Source of the DNA: Nitrospiria bacterium
GTDB lineage: Bacteria; Nitrospirota; Nitrospiria; JACQBZ01
Direction of reading: 5' to 3'
Assembly (NCBI GenBank): GCA_035517655.1
Contig: DATIYJ010000018.1
Span: 32,768-96,767, forward strand
Length of the DNA: 64,000 nt
How positions within the stretch are numbered: position 1 is the stretch's first letter; each line of letters starts with the position of its first letter. Below, piece by piece: positions 52,650 through 62,100 of this stretch. Position numbers and translations under genes: made by a program. Under the pieces are notes generated by a model. That model was not told where the DNA came from and made no database searches. It was given only the letters and a program-made list of their open reading frames with translations.

Positions 52650-53525
52650 ATGCCGACTCGAGATCGCAAAGTCCGAAACGTCCTCTGGTTCATCCTGGTT
52701 TTGAACCTCCTCGTCGCCGCGGCCAAACTGGTCTACGGTCAATGGACCGGCGCCCTCAGCATGTGGGCCGACGGCCTGCATTCGGTGTTCGACGGGGCCT
52801 CGAACGTGATCGGGCTGGTCGGCATGTGGGCCGCGGCGCATCCGCCGGACGAGGCGCATCCCTACGGCCACCGGAAGTTCGAAACGTTCGCCGCCTTCGC
52901 GATCTCGGTTTTTCTTTTTCTGGCCTGTTTCCGGATCCTGGAGAGCAGCTACGCCCGCCTGACCGATCCGAGCGTTCCGACCGTGACCTGGGTCAGCTTC
53001 GCGGTGATGCTGGCCACCCTGGGAATCAATCTGGCGGTGACGCGCTATGAACAGAGACGGTCGACCGAGCTGAAGAGCGAGATTCTTCATGCCGATTCGA
53101 TGCACACCTTGAGCGACGTGTATTCCTCCCTCTCCGTCCTGATCGGCCTCGCGGCCGTGCGGATGGGCTGGCCCGTCCTGGACCCGATCATGGCCGTCGT
53201 GATCGCGGGCTTCATCGGAAAAACGGGGTTTCAGATCCTGTTCGAGTCCTCCCGCGTCCTAAGCGACGCCTCCTGCGTCGACCCCGCCCGGGTCCGGGAA
53301 ATCGTGCTGCGGATCCCGGGCGTGAAGTCCTGCCACAGCATCCGAACGCGGGGGCTCGAGAACCACGTCTTCGTGGACTGCCATATTCAAGTCCAGCCGG
53401 ACATGACGGCCGAGCGGGCCCACGTCCTCGTGCACGGCATCGAGGACCTGATCAAGAAGGAGATGACGGAGGTGGTGGACGTCGTCATCCATGTCGAGCC
53501 CGATGCGGAACATGGCATACATTAA
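52650..53525 (+). CDS. Cation diffusion facilitator (CDF) metal efflux protein
   Basis: A 291-residue proton-coupled divalent metal exporter with six membrane segments. The intramembrane metal site shows DGLHSVFDGASN in segment 2 and HADSMHTLSDVYSS in segment 5. HPYGHRKFE follows segment 2. The C-terminal cytoplasmic domain (about 205-291) is ferredoxin-like, with IPGVKSCHSIRTRG, VFVDCHIQVQPDMT and VVDVVIHVEPD, as in FieF/YiiP-type proteins. The metal (Zn, Fe, Mn, Ni or Cd) cannot be fixed from sequence. It starts 26 bases after the HD-GYP gene. Confidence 0.92.
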   Translation: MPTRDRKVRNVLWFILVLNLLVAAAKLVYGQWTGALSMWADGLHSVFDGASNVIGLVGMWAAAHPPDEAHPYGHRKFETFAAFAISVFLFLACFRILESSYARLTDPSVPTVTWVSFAVMLATLGINLAVTRYEQRRSTELKSEILHADSMHTLSDVYSSLSVLIGLAAVRMGWPVLDPIMAVVIAGFIGKTGFQILFESSRVLSDASCVDPARVREIVLRIPGVKSCHSIRTRGLENHVFVDCHIQVQPDMTAERAHVLVHGIEDLIKKEMTEVVDVVIHVEPDAEHGIH

Positions 53526-53567
53526 TATGCGGGGACCCGTGCAACGATATACAAGATCGGGCGCGCG

Positions 53568-54632
53568 ATGAAGCCGATGATCGCCATCACGATGGGGGAT
53601 CCGGCCGGCATCGGCCCGGAGATCATCGTCAAGGCGTTTTCGAAACCGCTCGTGAACCGGATCGAGCGCGCGGGCCGCTTCGTGGTCGTCGGGGATCGCG
53701 GCGTTCTGGAAAAAACCGCGCGGCGGATTAAACACGCCCCCGGACTCCGGGCCGTTCCCGATCCCGAGGCGGTCCGCGCCGCCCAAAACGTACTGAGCGT
53801 CATCGACCTGAAAAACGTCGACCTCCGGCGCCTGGCCGTCGGCCGGCCGGGGGCGGCGGGCGGACGGGCGGCCGTCGGGGCGATCCGGACGGCGGTCGAG
53901 CTGGCCCTCGCCCGGCGGGTCGCGGCGATCGTCACGGCCCCGATCAGCAAGGAGGGATTGCACGCGGCGGGATATCCCTTTCCGGGCCATACCGAATTGT
54001 TGGCCGAGCTGACGGGAAGCCCCGCGGTCGGCATGCTGATGGCGGCGAATCTGCCGAAAACGATCCGTCCGCGCCTTGCGCCTCAACTGCGCATCCTGCT
54101 GGCCACGACGCACGTGGCGATTCGCGACCTGCCGGAGCGTCTGACGCGGGAATGCGTCGAGACGGCGATCCGGCTGGCCCACGACGCGGCCGTCCGCTAT
54201 TTCGGCCTCCGCCGTCCCCGCCTCGCCGTGGCCGGCCTGAACCCGCACGCGGGGGAGGCGGGGCTGTTCGGACGCGAGGAATTCGAGACGATCGGGCCGG
54301 CGGTCGAGCAGGCGCGGCGCGACGGCCTTCCGGTCGCCGGCCCCTTTCCGGCCGACAGCCTGATCCGCCGCGCCGTCGAAGGGAAGTACGACCTCGTCGT
54401 CGCGATGTATCACGACCAGGCCCTGATCCCGATCAAGCTCCTGGGCTTCGGCCGCGCCGTGAACGTCACGGTCGGCCTCCCTTTCGTCCGTACCTCGCCG
54501 GACCACGGGACGGCCTACGACATCGCCGGAAAGGGGGTTGCCGATCCGAGCAGCCTGATCGAGGCGATCCGGCTGGCCGCGGCGCTGGCGAAAAAAAGAA
54601 AGATCGGGCGGGCGCCTCATCCCTTCGCTTGA
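53568..54632 (+). CDS. pdxA: 4-hydroxythreonine-4-phosphate dehydrogenase
   Basis: Oxidises 4-phosphohydroxy-L-threonine in the DXP-dependent pyridoxal phosphate pathway. The 354-residue protein has ITMGDPAGIGPEI at residues 5-17, TAPISKEGLHAAGYPFPGHTELLAEL near 124 (metal-binding histidine), GLNPHAGEAGLFGREE near 223, AMYHDQALIPIKLL near 283 (metal histidine) and LPFVRTSPDHGTAYDIAGKGVADPSSL near 305. All expected blocks are present and in order. It follows the CDF gene by 42 bases. Confidence 0.96.
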   Translation: MKPMIAITMGDPAGIGPEIIVKAFSKPLVNRIERAGRFVVVGDRGVLEKTARRIKHAPGLRAVPDPEAVRAAQNVLSVIDLKNVDLRRLAVGRPGAAGGRAAVGAIRTAVELALARRVAAIVTAPISKEGLHAAGYPFPGHTELLAELTGSPAVGMLMAANLPKTIRPRLAPQLRILLATTHVAIRDLPERLTRECVETAIRLAHDAAVRYFGLRRPRLAVAGLNPHAGEAGLFGREEFETIGPAVEQARRDGLPVAGPFPADSLIRRAVEGKYDLVVAMYHDQALIPIKLLGFGRAVNVTVGLPFVRTSPDHGTAYDIAGKGVADPSSLIEAIRLAAALAKKRKIGRAPHPFA

Positions 54633-54897
54633 TGAACGAGTCGCGCCGATCGTGCTTTTTCATCCATGGTCGGCCGTTCGACGACCTGACGTTTGATGCC
54701 GCTTGATTGAATGAGGGTCCGCTGTTCTACGGTGAACAGGACGATTTTAAAGCGGGCGGGTGGCCGGAGGCGGGGCGCCCCATCCGCCCGGAACGGATGA
54801 CCCCCGCCGGGCGGGGACGGCAGGCCCTCCCGGAAAGATAAACGGAGTGAGGACGGACGGGGCTGCCGCAGGACAGGACCCGCCCCCTTGTAATTTC
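54633..54897. other. Non-coding gap between pdxA and rsmA
   Basis: This 265-base stretch is GC-rich with several CCGCCC/GGGCGG runs around 54755-54835. The rsmA frame stays open upstream to 54760, but that extension is low-complexity Gly/Pro/Ala and lacks homology-like character. I see no clear promoter or RNA gene. Confidence 0.5.
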
Positions 54898-55695
54898 ATG
54901 ATGAGATCCAAACGCAAAGCGCTCGGGCAGCACTTTCTGCACGACCGGAACATCGTCCGCAAAATCCTCGCGCTGGCCGATCTTCGGCCCGGCGAGAGCG
55001 TCATCGAGATCGGACCCGGCCGCGGGATACTGACGCGCGCCCTCGCCGACACGGGCGCGGCGGTCTACGCAATCGAGATCGATCGCTCCCTGTACGAGCC
55101 GCTCCAAAAAGCGTTCGCGTCCGACATCCGGATCATCCATGCCGACGCGTTGACATACGCGTACGAAGACCTCCCCGCGCCCTTTGCCGTCGTGGCCAAT
55201 CTCCCCTATGCCGTCTCCACCCCGCTGCTGTTCCGCCTGCTGGAGCTGCGCTCGCGCGTCAGCCGGATGGTCCTGATGCTTCAATTGGAAGTGGCGCGGC
55301 GAATCACGGCCGCACCCGGCACAAAGGACTACAGCCCCCTGTCCGTCGGCGCGCAGTTCTACGCCGATCCCCGCCTGGAATTCGTCGTGCCCCGCGGCTG
55401 CTTTAGACCACCCCCGCGCGTCGACTCGGCCGTCGTGAGCCTGCGAGTCCGTCCCGCGCCGCGCGCGGCCGTCAAGGATGAAGCGTTTTTCTTCCGGGTC
55501 GTGCGCGGCGGCTTCGCCCATCGCCGCAAATCGCTCCGCAACGCGCTCAAGGACGCCGGCTTCACGAACGAAGCCGTCGAGCGCGCGCTCCCCGCCGTCT
55601 CAAACACGTCCCAAAACCCGCAGCGCCGCGCCGAGACGCTCTCGATCGAAGAATTCGCCCGCCTCGCCGACGCGCTGTTCGATCCAATCCAATGA
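54898..55695 (+). CDS. rsmA: 16S rRNA (adenine1518/1519-N6)-dimethyltransferase RsmA (KsgA)
   Basis: Dimethylates two adjacent adenosines in the 3' helix of 16S rRNA late in small-subunit assembly. The 265-residue protein begins MMRSKRKALGQHFLHDRNIVRKI, the usual KsgA start. SAM motif I is IEIGPGRGILTRAL near 38, the acidic loop YAIEIDR near 59 and the catalytic motif IV NLPYAVSTPLL near 100. The C-terminal domain has PRGCFRPPPRVDSAVV and FAHRRKSLRNAL. No good ribosome site precedes ATG 54898 or ATG 54901, so initiation may be weak or leaderless. Confidence 0.95.
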   Translation: MMRSKRKALGQHFLHDRNIVRKILALADLRPGESVIEIGPGRGILTRALADTGAAVYAIEIDRSLYEPLQKAFASDIRIIHADALTYAYEDLPAPFAVVANLPYAVSTPLLFRLLELRSRVSRMVLMLQLEVARRITAAPGTKDYSPLSVGAQFYADPRLEFVVPRGCFRPPPRVDSAVVSLRVRPAPRAAVKDEAFFFRVVRGGFAHRRKSLRNALKDAGFTNEAVERALPAVSNTSQNPQRRAETLSIEEFARLADALFDPIQ

Positions 55696-56113
55696 TCATC
55701 GCCGTTCTTGTTCTTTCCATCCGTTTTTAGTACAATCCGGCTTGCTATCCTGCCACGTTTTGTTCCGTCGTTTATTATGCCCTTTCATCCGTACGCCTAC
55801 ACGGTGCCGTGCCGGGGAAAAATAGAGAATTTTGAACCTCCACCCCGGCGGCCAAAAGGACCACTATATTCGATCTGCGTCATTATATATATAGCGGCCG
55901 GGGACCAAAGGGGAAAACCTATTCGTTCTTTTAAGCCCCATAGAATGAGGATCAGATCTTGAAATATTATTTTGATTGCGCGACGGTTAGGATAATGCTG
56001 TTTTCTCCGTCCTCGCGCGCGCCGGGCCGGGATGCTTTCGATCGAAGTTTCCGCCCGCCCCGCCGATAAACTGTTTGTATTTCCCTCTGAACTGTGATAA
56101 CTTCGGTAGTGAA
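55696..56113. other. AT-rich non-coding gap upstream of ftsK
   Basis: This 418-base interval has lower GC than its surroundings. It contains GCCGGGG and CCCCGGC arms around an AT-rich 25-base loop near 55813-55851, an ATTATATATATAG tract near 55883 and no convincing gene. Short frames on both strands lack ribosome sites and protein-like composition. The ftsK promoter should be here, but I cannot place it firmly. Confidence 0.5.
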
Positions 56114-58369
56114 ATGGCTGAGGCAATCCGATCGGAAAACCGTCGTCACGAGATTCTGGGCGTCCTCTTTCTGGCCGTCGGTCTGTTGTTGTTGGTCAGC
56201 CTGATCTCGTACGATCCGCTGGACCCTTCCTTCAGCTCGATCGCATCCAATCCCTCCGTCCATAACCTTGCCGGGAAGGCGGGCGCCTATCTGTCCGACG
56301 CGCTTTTTCAGATCATCGGCGGAAGCGCCTACCTGCTGGCGATCGGCAGTTGCGCGGTCGGCTGGCGGAAGCTGCTGTCCCGGCCGATTCCCTTCCATCG
56401 CTTAAGAATCGCCGGTTTCACCTTGCTCTTGGTCTCGTCGACGACCCTTCTGGACCTTTTATGGACCGGCCTGCCCTCGCTCACGGGCGGCCGGATTCTG
56501 GCCGGCCACGCGGGCGGCTTGTTCGGAAAATGGACGGCCGACTGGCTTTCGGGATATTTCGCCCCGGTCGGCGCCTACATCCTGGTGACGGCCGCCGTGC
56601 TTCTGTCGCTCATTCTGACCACATCGCTTTCCCTTTTCACCCTGGCGGAACGGGCACGCGACGCCGTTCGGACGATCGCCCGGCACTCCCGGCGCTTGGT
56701 CGAAGCGGCCCGGACCGCGCTGACCATCCATCAGGAGCAGTCCCGCCGTTGGAAAACCGAGACGAAGATCCGTCAGAAATGGCCGCTCCAGAAACCCAAA
56801 ATCGTCGACACGCCCCCGCCGCCGAAGGCGCCCCCGAAACAGGCGGACCTGCCCTTCATGAAGGAAACGGGCGATTTTGAACTGCCCCCGCTGAGCCTCC
56901 TCAATAACCCGCCCGGTTCGGCCAGTCGGATTTCAAAGGAGGAGCTGCTCGCGAATTCCCAGATCCTGGAAAAGAAACTGCTGGACTACGGGATCGAAGG
57001 CCGCGTGACGCAGGTCCATCCGGGCCCGGTCGTCACGATGTACGAGTTCGAGCCGGCGGCCGGCGTGAAAGTGAACCGCATCGTCAATCTGTCCGACGAC
57101 CTCGCGCTGGCGATGCGGGCCATGAGCGTCCGGATCGTGGCCCCCATTCCGGGTAAATCCGTCGTCGGAATCGAGATCCCCAACACCCACCGGGAGGACG
57201 TCTATCTCAAGGAGATCCTGACCGCCGAGCCCTTTACGACGACGCAATCCAAGCTGACCCTCGCGCTGGGCAAGGATATCTTCGGCGTCCCGGTCGTCGC
57301 GGACCTGGCCGGCATGCCCCATCTTCTGGTGGCCGGCGCGACCGGTTCCGGCAAAAGTGTCGCGCTCAACACCATGGTCTTAAGCCTCCTGTACTCGGCC
57401 ACGCCCGAGGAAGTCAAGTTCATCATGATCGATCCCAAGCTGCTGGAGCTCTCGGCCTACGACGGCATCCCGCATCTTCAAACCCCCGTGCTCGTCCGGG
57501 CGAAGGATACCCCGAGGGTCTTTCAACGCTTGGTCGCCGAGATGCAGCACCGCTACCGCCTCCTGGCCGAGGCCGGCGCGCGGAACATCGAGAGCTACAA
57601 CAAGAAGATCCGGGAGCTTGCGGCCGCGGGAAAGCCGCGGCCGGCGAGGGAAACGACGGCGGTCGAACCCGACGAGGCCTCCGACGCCGTGCTCTCCCGG
57701 CCCGGTGCGCCGCTGCCCTACCTGGTCGTGATCGTGGACGAGCTGGCGGACCTGATGCTGGTCGCGTCGCGGGAGATCGAAGACTCGATCACGCGCCTGG
57801 CCCAGATGGCCCGCGCGGCCGGCATCCACCTGATCGTGGCCACCCAGCGCCCCTCCGTCGATGTTCTGACCGGCCTGATCAAGGCGAATTTCCCCGCCCG
57901 GATTTCATTCCAGGTCGCCTCCAAGACCGACTCGAGAACCATTCTGGACGCCAACGGCGCCGAAGAACTGCTGGGACGGGGCGACATGCTCTTTTTGGCG
58001 CCGGGAACGGGCCGGATCACCCGCATCCACGGAGCCTACGTTTCCGAGAGCGAGATCCGCGCGGTCGTGGATCACGTCAAGTCGCAAGGGAAGCCGAACT
58101 ACATCGACCTCGCGCCCCCCGCCGAGGGCGGTGGAAGCGAGACCGGCGACCCGGAGGCGAACGAACGGGATGCCTTGTATGAAAAAGCGGTCGAGATGGT
58201 CGTCACCTCCGGCGCGGCCTCGGCCTCCCTGATTCAACGACGGCTCCGCGTCGGCTACCCCCGGGCGGCCCGGATGATCGAGATGATGGAGGAGGACGGG
58301 ATCGTCGGACCGGCCTCGGGCGGAAAACCGCGGGAGGTCTTGAGCCGGGGGAACGAGCCGGTCGGATGA
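56114..58369 (+). CDS. ftsK: DNA translocase FtsK
   Basis: Septal DNA pump that clears and orients chromosome dimers before division. The 751-residue protein has four to five N-terminal membrane segments (residues about 15-190), a short Pro/Lys linker and the alpha/beta motor. The motor has VTQVHPGPVVTMYEFEPAAGVKV near 300, Walker A GATGSGKS at 408-415, Walker B YLVVIVDELADLMLV near 540, QRPSVDVLTGLIKANFPARI, and RTILDANGAEELLGRGDML. The C-terminal gamma winged-helix (about 685-740; ASASLIQRRLRVGYPRAARMIEMMEEDGIVGP) reads KOPS sequences. ATG 56114 gives MAEAIRSENRRHEILG. The stop overlaps lolA (ATGA). Confidence 0.95.
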   Translation: MAEAIRSENRRHEILGVLFLAVGLLLLVSLISYDPLDPSFSSIASNPSVHNLAGKAGAYLSDALFQIIGGSAYLLAIGSCAVGWRKLLSRPIPFHRLRIAGFTLLLVSSTTLLDLLWTGLPSLTGGRILAGHAGGLFGKWTADWLSGYFAPVGAYILVTAAVLLSLILTTSLSLFTLAERARDAVRTIARHSRRLVEAARTALTIHQEQSRRWKTETKIRQKWPLQKPKIVDTPPPPKAPPKQADLPFMKETGDFELPPLSLLNNPPGSASRISKEELLANSQILEKKLLDYGIEGRVTQVHPGPVVTMYEFEPAAGVKVNRIVNLSDDLALAMRAMSVRIVAPIPGKSVVGIEIPNTHREDVYLKEILTAEPFTTTQSKLTLALGKDIFGVPVVADLAGMPHLLVAGATGSGKSVALNTMVLSLLYSATPEEVKFIMIDPKLLELSAYDGIPHLQTPVLVRAKDTPRVFQRLVAEMQHRYRLLAEAGARNIESYNKKIRELAAAGKPRPARETTAVEPDEASDAVLSRPGAPLPYLVVIVDELADLMLVASREIEDSITRLAQMARAAGIHLIVATQRPSVDVLTGLIKANFPARISFQVASKTDSRTILDANGAEELLGRGDMLFLAPGTGRITRIHGAYVSESEIRAVVDHVKSQGKPNYIDLAPPAEGGGSETGDPEANERDALYEKAVEMVVTSGAASASLIQRRLRVGYPRAARMIEMMEEDGIVGPASGGKPREVLSRGNEPVG

Positions 58370-59073
58370 AGCGCGCCGTCGTGAGGAACTATTGGGCCGT
58401 CGTCCTAACATTGATCGGGCTTTTTGAACTGTCCGGCCGCGCCGCCGCCGCGACCCTCCCGCCCGACGAGAACGCCCTGACCGAGACGGTCCGGAAGATC
58501 CAGGCCGCGTACGAACGGACCTCGGATTGGAAGGCCGACTTCGAACAAACCACGCGGATCGAGGGCTTCGACGCGCCGATCGCCTCGCGCGGGAAACTGT
58601 ACATTAAAAAACCGGATAAACTGCGGTGGGAATACCTCGAGCCGAACCGGAACCAGATCGTGGTGAATGAACAAAAGATCTGGATTTACACGCCGGAACA
58701 AAAACAGGCGATCGTGAGCCCTTTTTCCGAAATTTCCGATTCCCAATTGCCGCTCCATCTCCTCAGCGGCGTCGGTCGGCTGGACCGCGACTTCAGCGTG
58801 CAGTGGACCGATCCCGCCGGGGCCGGGTCCGCGAAGCCGCCCTCGCTGACCTTGATCCCCAAAGACCCCCGGACGGGCCTGACCAAGCTGTGGGTGGAGG
58901 TGGACCCGGGAACTTATTTCATCACGCGGCTCACCTTGTTTGAAACCAACGGGAACCGCTCGCAGTTCCGCTTCGCGGGGATCCGAAACGATACGGGATT
59001 GAAGGACCGGTTTTTCGTCTTTACGCCTCCGAAGGACGTGGTGGTCGTTGAATCGCCCCTCCGCAAGCCGTGA
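58366..59073 (+). CDS. lolA: Outer-membrane lipoprotein carrier protein LolA
   Basis: Periplasmic chaperone that takes lipoproteins from LolCDE to the outer membrane. The 235-residue precursor has a signal peptide (WAVVLTLIGLFELSGRAAAA, cleavage near residue 29). The LolA fold follows, with VRKIQAAYERTSDWKADFEQTT, RGKLYIKKPDKLRWEYLEPNRNQIVVN and a C-terminal sheet (LWVEVDPGTYFITRLTLFETNGNRSQFRFAGIRND). It is translationally coupled to ftsK, an arrangement often found in diderm bacteria. Its presence agrees with the Slp lipoprotein and barrel genes. Confidence 0.93.
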   Translation: MKRAVVRNYWAVVLTLIGLFELSGRAAAATLPPDENALTETVRKIQAAYERTSDWKADFEQTTRIEGFDAPIASRGKLYIKKPDKLRWEYLEPNRNQIVVNEQKIWIYTPEQKQAIVSPFSEISDSQLPLHLLSGVGRLDRDFSVQWTDPAGAGSAKPPSLTLIPKDPRTGLTKLWVEVDPGTYFITRLTLFETNGNRSQFRFAGIRNDTGLKDRFFVFTPPKDVVVVESPLRKP

Positions 59074-59122
59074 CGGACGTTCCGCGCAAGAAAGGCTTCG
59101 GAGAACGGATGGAGGTTCTTCC

Positions 59123-62100
59123 ATGGGTCGACCGGAACGGAAAACGGGACTGCGCCGGAAACTGGTCTGGGCCACCGTATTTGTGGGCATTCTGCCCGTC
59201 GTCCTGGGCCTGGTCTTAACCTACCTCAAAGGGACGGAAGAACTCCGAAAAGCCCTGGGCGTAAATTTCGCGGGGCTGGCGCGCGAAGCCGCGAACAAAT
59301 CCGATCTACTGATCAGCCGGAAGATGGAGGAATTGACCAAGGCCGCGGCCGACCCGGCGGTCATCGAGGCCGTTTTGCGGGCCAGCCCAACCGATCGCGG
59401 ATCGTCGGAGCCGGCCGTTCAGGAAAGCATGGACCGCATCCTCTCCAACCCGGCGTCGGCTTCCTTGGCAAAGGCTTTGACGCTCCAGGAAGGCGTCGCC
59501 TCCCGCGTCGCGCTGTACGCCGCCGACGGCCACGGCGCGCTCGTGGCCAGCGTCAACGATCGTCCGCCCCTGCGTTCGTCGGAGACGCCCGAATGGAAGG
59601 CGATCTTCTCCGACGGACACGGCCGGCCTTACATCGGCAATCTTTATCGCGACTCCGGAAGCGACCGCTTCCTGGTCGATATCGGCGTCCCCGTTCTGGA
59701 CCCCTCCACCGGCGGGGCGCTCGGGGTCCTGATCCTGGTCAGCGACGTCAAGGAGCTTTTCAAGACGCGAATCGAAGAGGTCCGCTTCGGCCGGACGGGC
59801 CATGCCATGCTGATCGACGGCAACGGCCGCGTTCTGATCTGCCCGATCCTGCCGACCGGCATGCACGTCACCGACCCCCAGCTCCTGCAGGTCATCACGG
59901 GAACGCGCCAACCCGGCTGGGCCCTGGTCCGCAACGACGCGCACGGCGGGACAGACTCGATCATCGGCACGGCCCCCCTCGACCGTGCCAATCAAATCCT
60001 GACCCAATCCGGCTCGGCCGCCTGGTACGGTTTCACCCGGCAGGACCCCAAGGAACTGTACGCGCCCGTCCATGCCCTTCTGATCTATGTTGCGGTTTGG
60101 AGCGTGCTTCTCGTCGGTTTAATGGTTCTTCTGGCCCTCGCCGTCTCCAAGCGGATGGTCCGGCCGGTGCGCCTGCTGCACGAAGGCGCCGAATTGATCG
60201 GCCGGGGCAACCTCGGCCACCGCCTCAAGATCGAGACGAACGACGAAATCGAACAACTGGCGGAGGAGTTCAACCGGATGGCCGTTCATCTCGAAGAATC
60301 CTATTCCGGCCTCGAACAGCGGGTGGCGGACCGGACGAAGGAGTTGACCGCGTTGAACACCATTGCGCTCACCGTCAACCGCTCCCTGGATCTTCAGGAA
60401 ATCCTGGACTCGACCTTGGAAAAAATCCTGGACGTGATGCATGTCGAGGCCGGGATGATCCACGCCTGGGACGCCGCGCAAGGCCGCTCGTTTCTGAAAG
60501 CCCACCGGGGACTCTGGAAGGACGGGGTCCCGCCCGCGGCCGGGATCGAATCCCGCGACTCCCTCTCCGGAAAAGTCGCCCGGACCGGGAAAGCGATCGT
60601 GATCGAAGAATCCCAACTCCCGGATTATTCGGACAGCCCGCTGGTTCAAAGGGGATTCCGTTCCATCGTCTGCATCCCGGTGAACAGCAAAAACCGGATG
60701 GTCGCCACTTTGACGATCGCCGGCACGGGGCCGCGCCGGGTGAGCCCCTCCGATCTCCAGCTCCTGTCTTCCATCGGGAACCAGATGGGAACCGCCATCG
60801 ACAACGCCGCGCTGTACGCGCGCGAACGAACGACGGTCGACCAGCTCAAGGAAATCGATCGTCTGAAGTCGGAGTTTCTTTCCAACGTCAGCCACGAGCT
60901 TCGCCTGCCGCTGACATCGATCATCGGTTTCTCGGAGCTGTTGTTGGACCGCATCCCGGGAAATCTGTCGGCGGATCAGGACGAGTACATCCGGAACATC
61001 CAGGAAAGCGGTTACCATCTGCTGGAGATCATCAACAACCTGCTCAACCTCTCCAAGCTTCGCGCCGGGAAGATGGAGATTCATCTGGAAGCGTTTGATC
61101 TGGCCTCCATGATCGACAGCGTCAAACGGACGGTGACGCCGCTGATGGCCAAGAAGGGGGTGAGTCTGGAAACCACGGTCGATCCGGGGGCGACGTCGCT
61201 TTACACGGATCAGGGAAAGGTCAAACAGGTTCTGCTCAACCTGTTAAGCAACGCCATCAAGTTCACCCCGGCCGGCGGCGAAATCCGGATCCGGTCGAAA
61301 CCCGCGACGCTGGACCACCGGCCCGCGGTGGAGATCGCGGTCTCGGACACCGGGATCGGCATCCGCCCGGAGGATCGGACGAAAATTTTCGAAGAGTTCC
61401 GACAGCTGGACAATTCCTACTCCCGGGACTATCCCGGAACGGGTTTAGGCCTAACCATCTCGAAACAGTTTCTGGAGCTGATCCACGGACGCATCGACGT
61501 CGAAAGCGACTACGGCCGCGGGAGCACCTTCACGATCGTTTTCCCGATGCGGGAGGCGCCGGAAGCGCCGCCGGCTCCCGCCGGGGATAGGCCCGAACCC
61601 CGCGCGGTCCAGGCGCCCGCGCTCCCGGTTCCGCCGATGAGGAAGCAACCCTCGGCGCCGGCCGCGACCGGGACCGCTCCCCTGGCGCCGGCCGCCCTGC
61701 CCCGCATTCTGGTGGTGGAAGACGACCCCACCGTCGAGAGGCTCCTGACGCTGTACCTGAACCAGGAAGGCTACCATGTCGACCACGCCGCTGGCGGAGA
61801 GGAGGCGATGGAAAAAGCGATCCTGCTCAAACCCTTCGCGATCACGCTGGACATCATGCTCCAGCATGAAGACGGGTGGGCCGTGCTGCAGAAATTGAAG
61901 CAGCTTCCGGAGACGAAGGACATCCCGGTCGTGATCATTTCCATCATCGAAAACCGGGAGCTGGGGTTCAGCCTGGGAGCCACCGACTACTTTACCAAAC
62001 CGATCGACCGGAAGGCCCTTCTGGAAAGCCTGAAGAAGCTCAACCTGTCCGCCCGCATCAGCCGCAAGCCGGTCAACATCCTGGTGATCGATGACGACCC

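Noticed and set aside
54760..54897. N-terminal extension of rsmA
   Set aside because: Would add a Gly/Pro/Ala-rich leader absent from the family; MRSKRKALGQHF is the natural start.
55797..56126. 109-residue minus-strand frame in the gap before ftsK
   Set aside because: Starts inside ftsK, has no ribosome site and no recognisable fold; the gap is better treated as non-coding.
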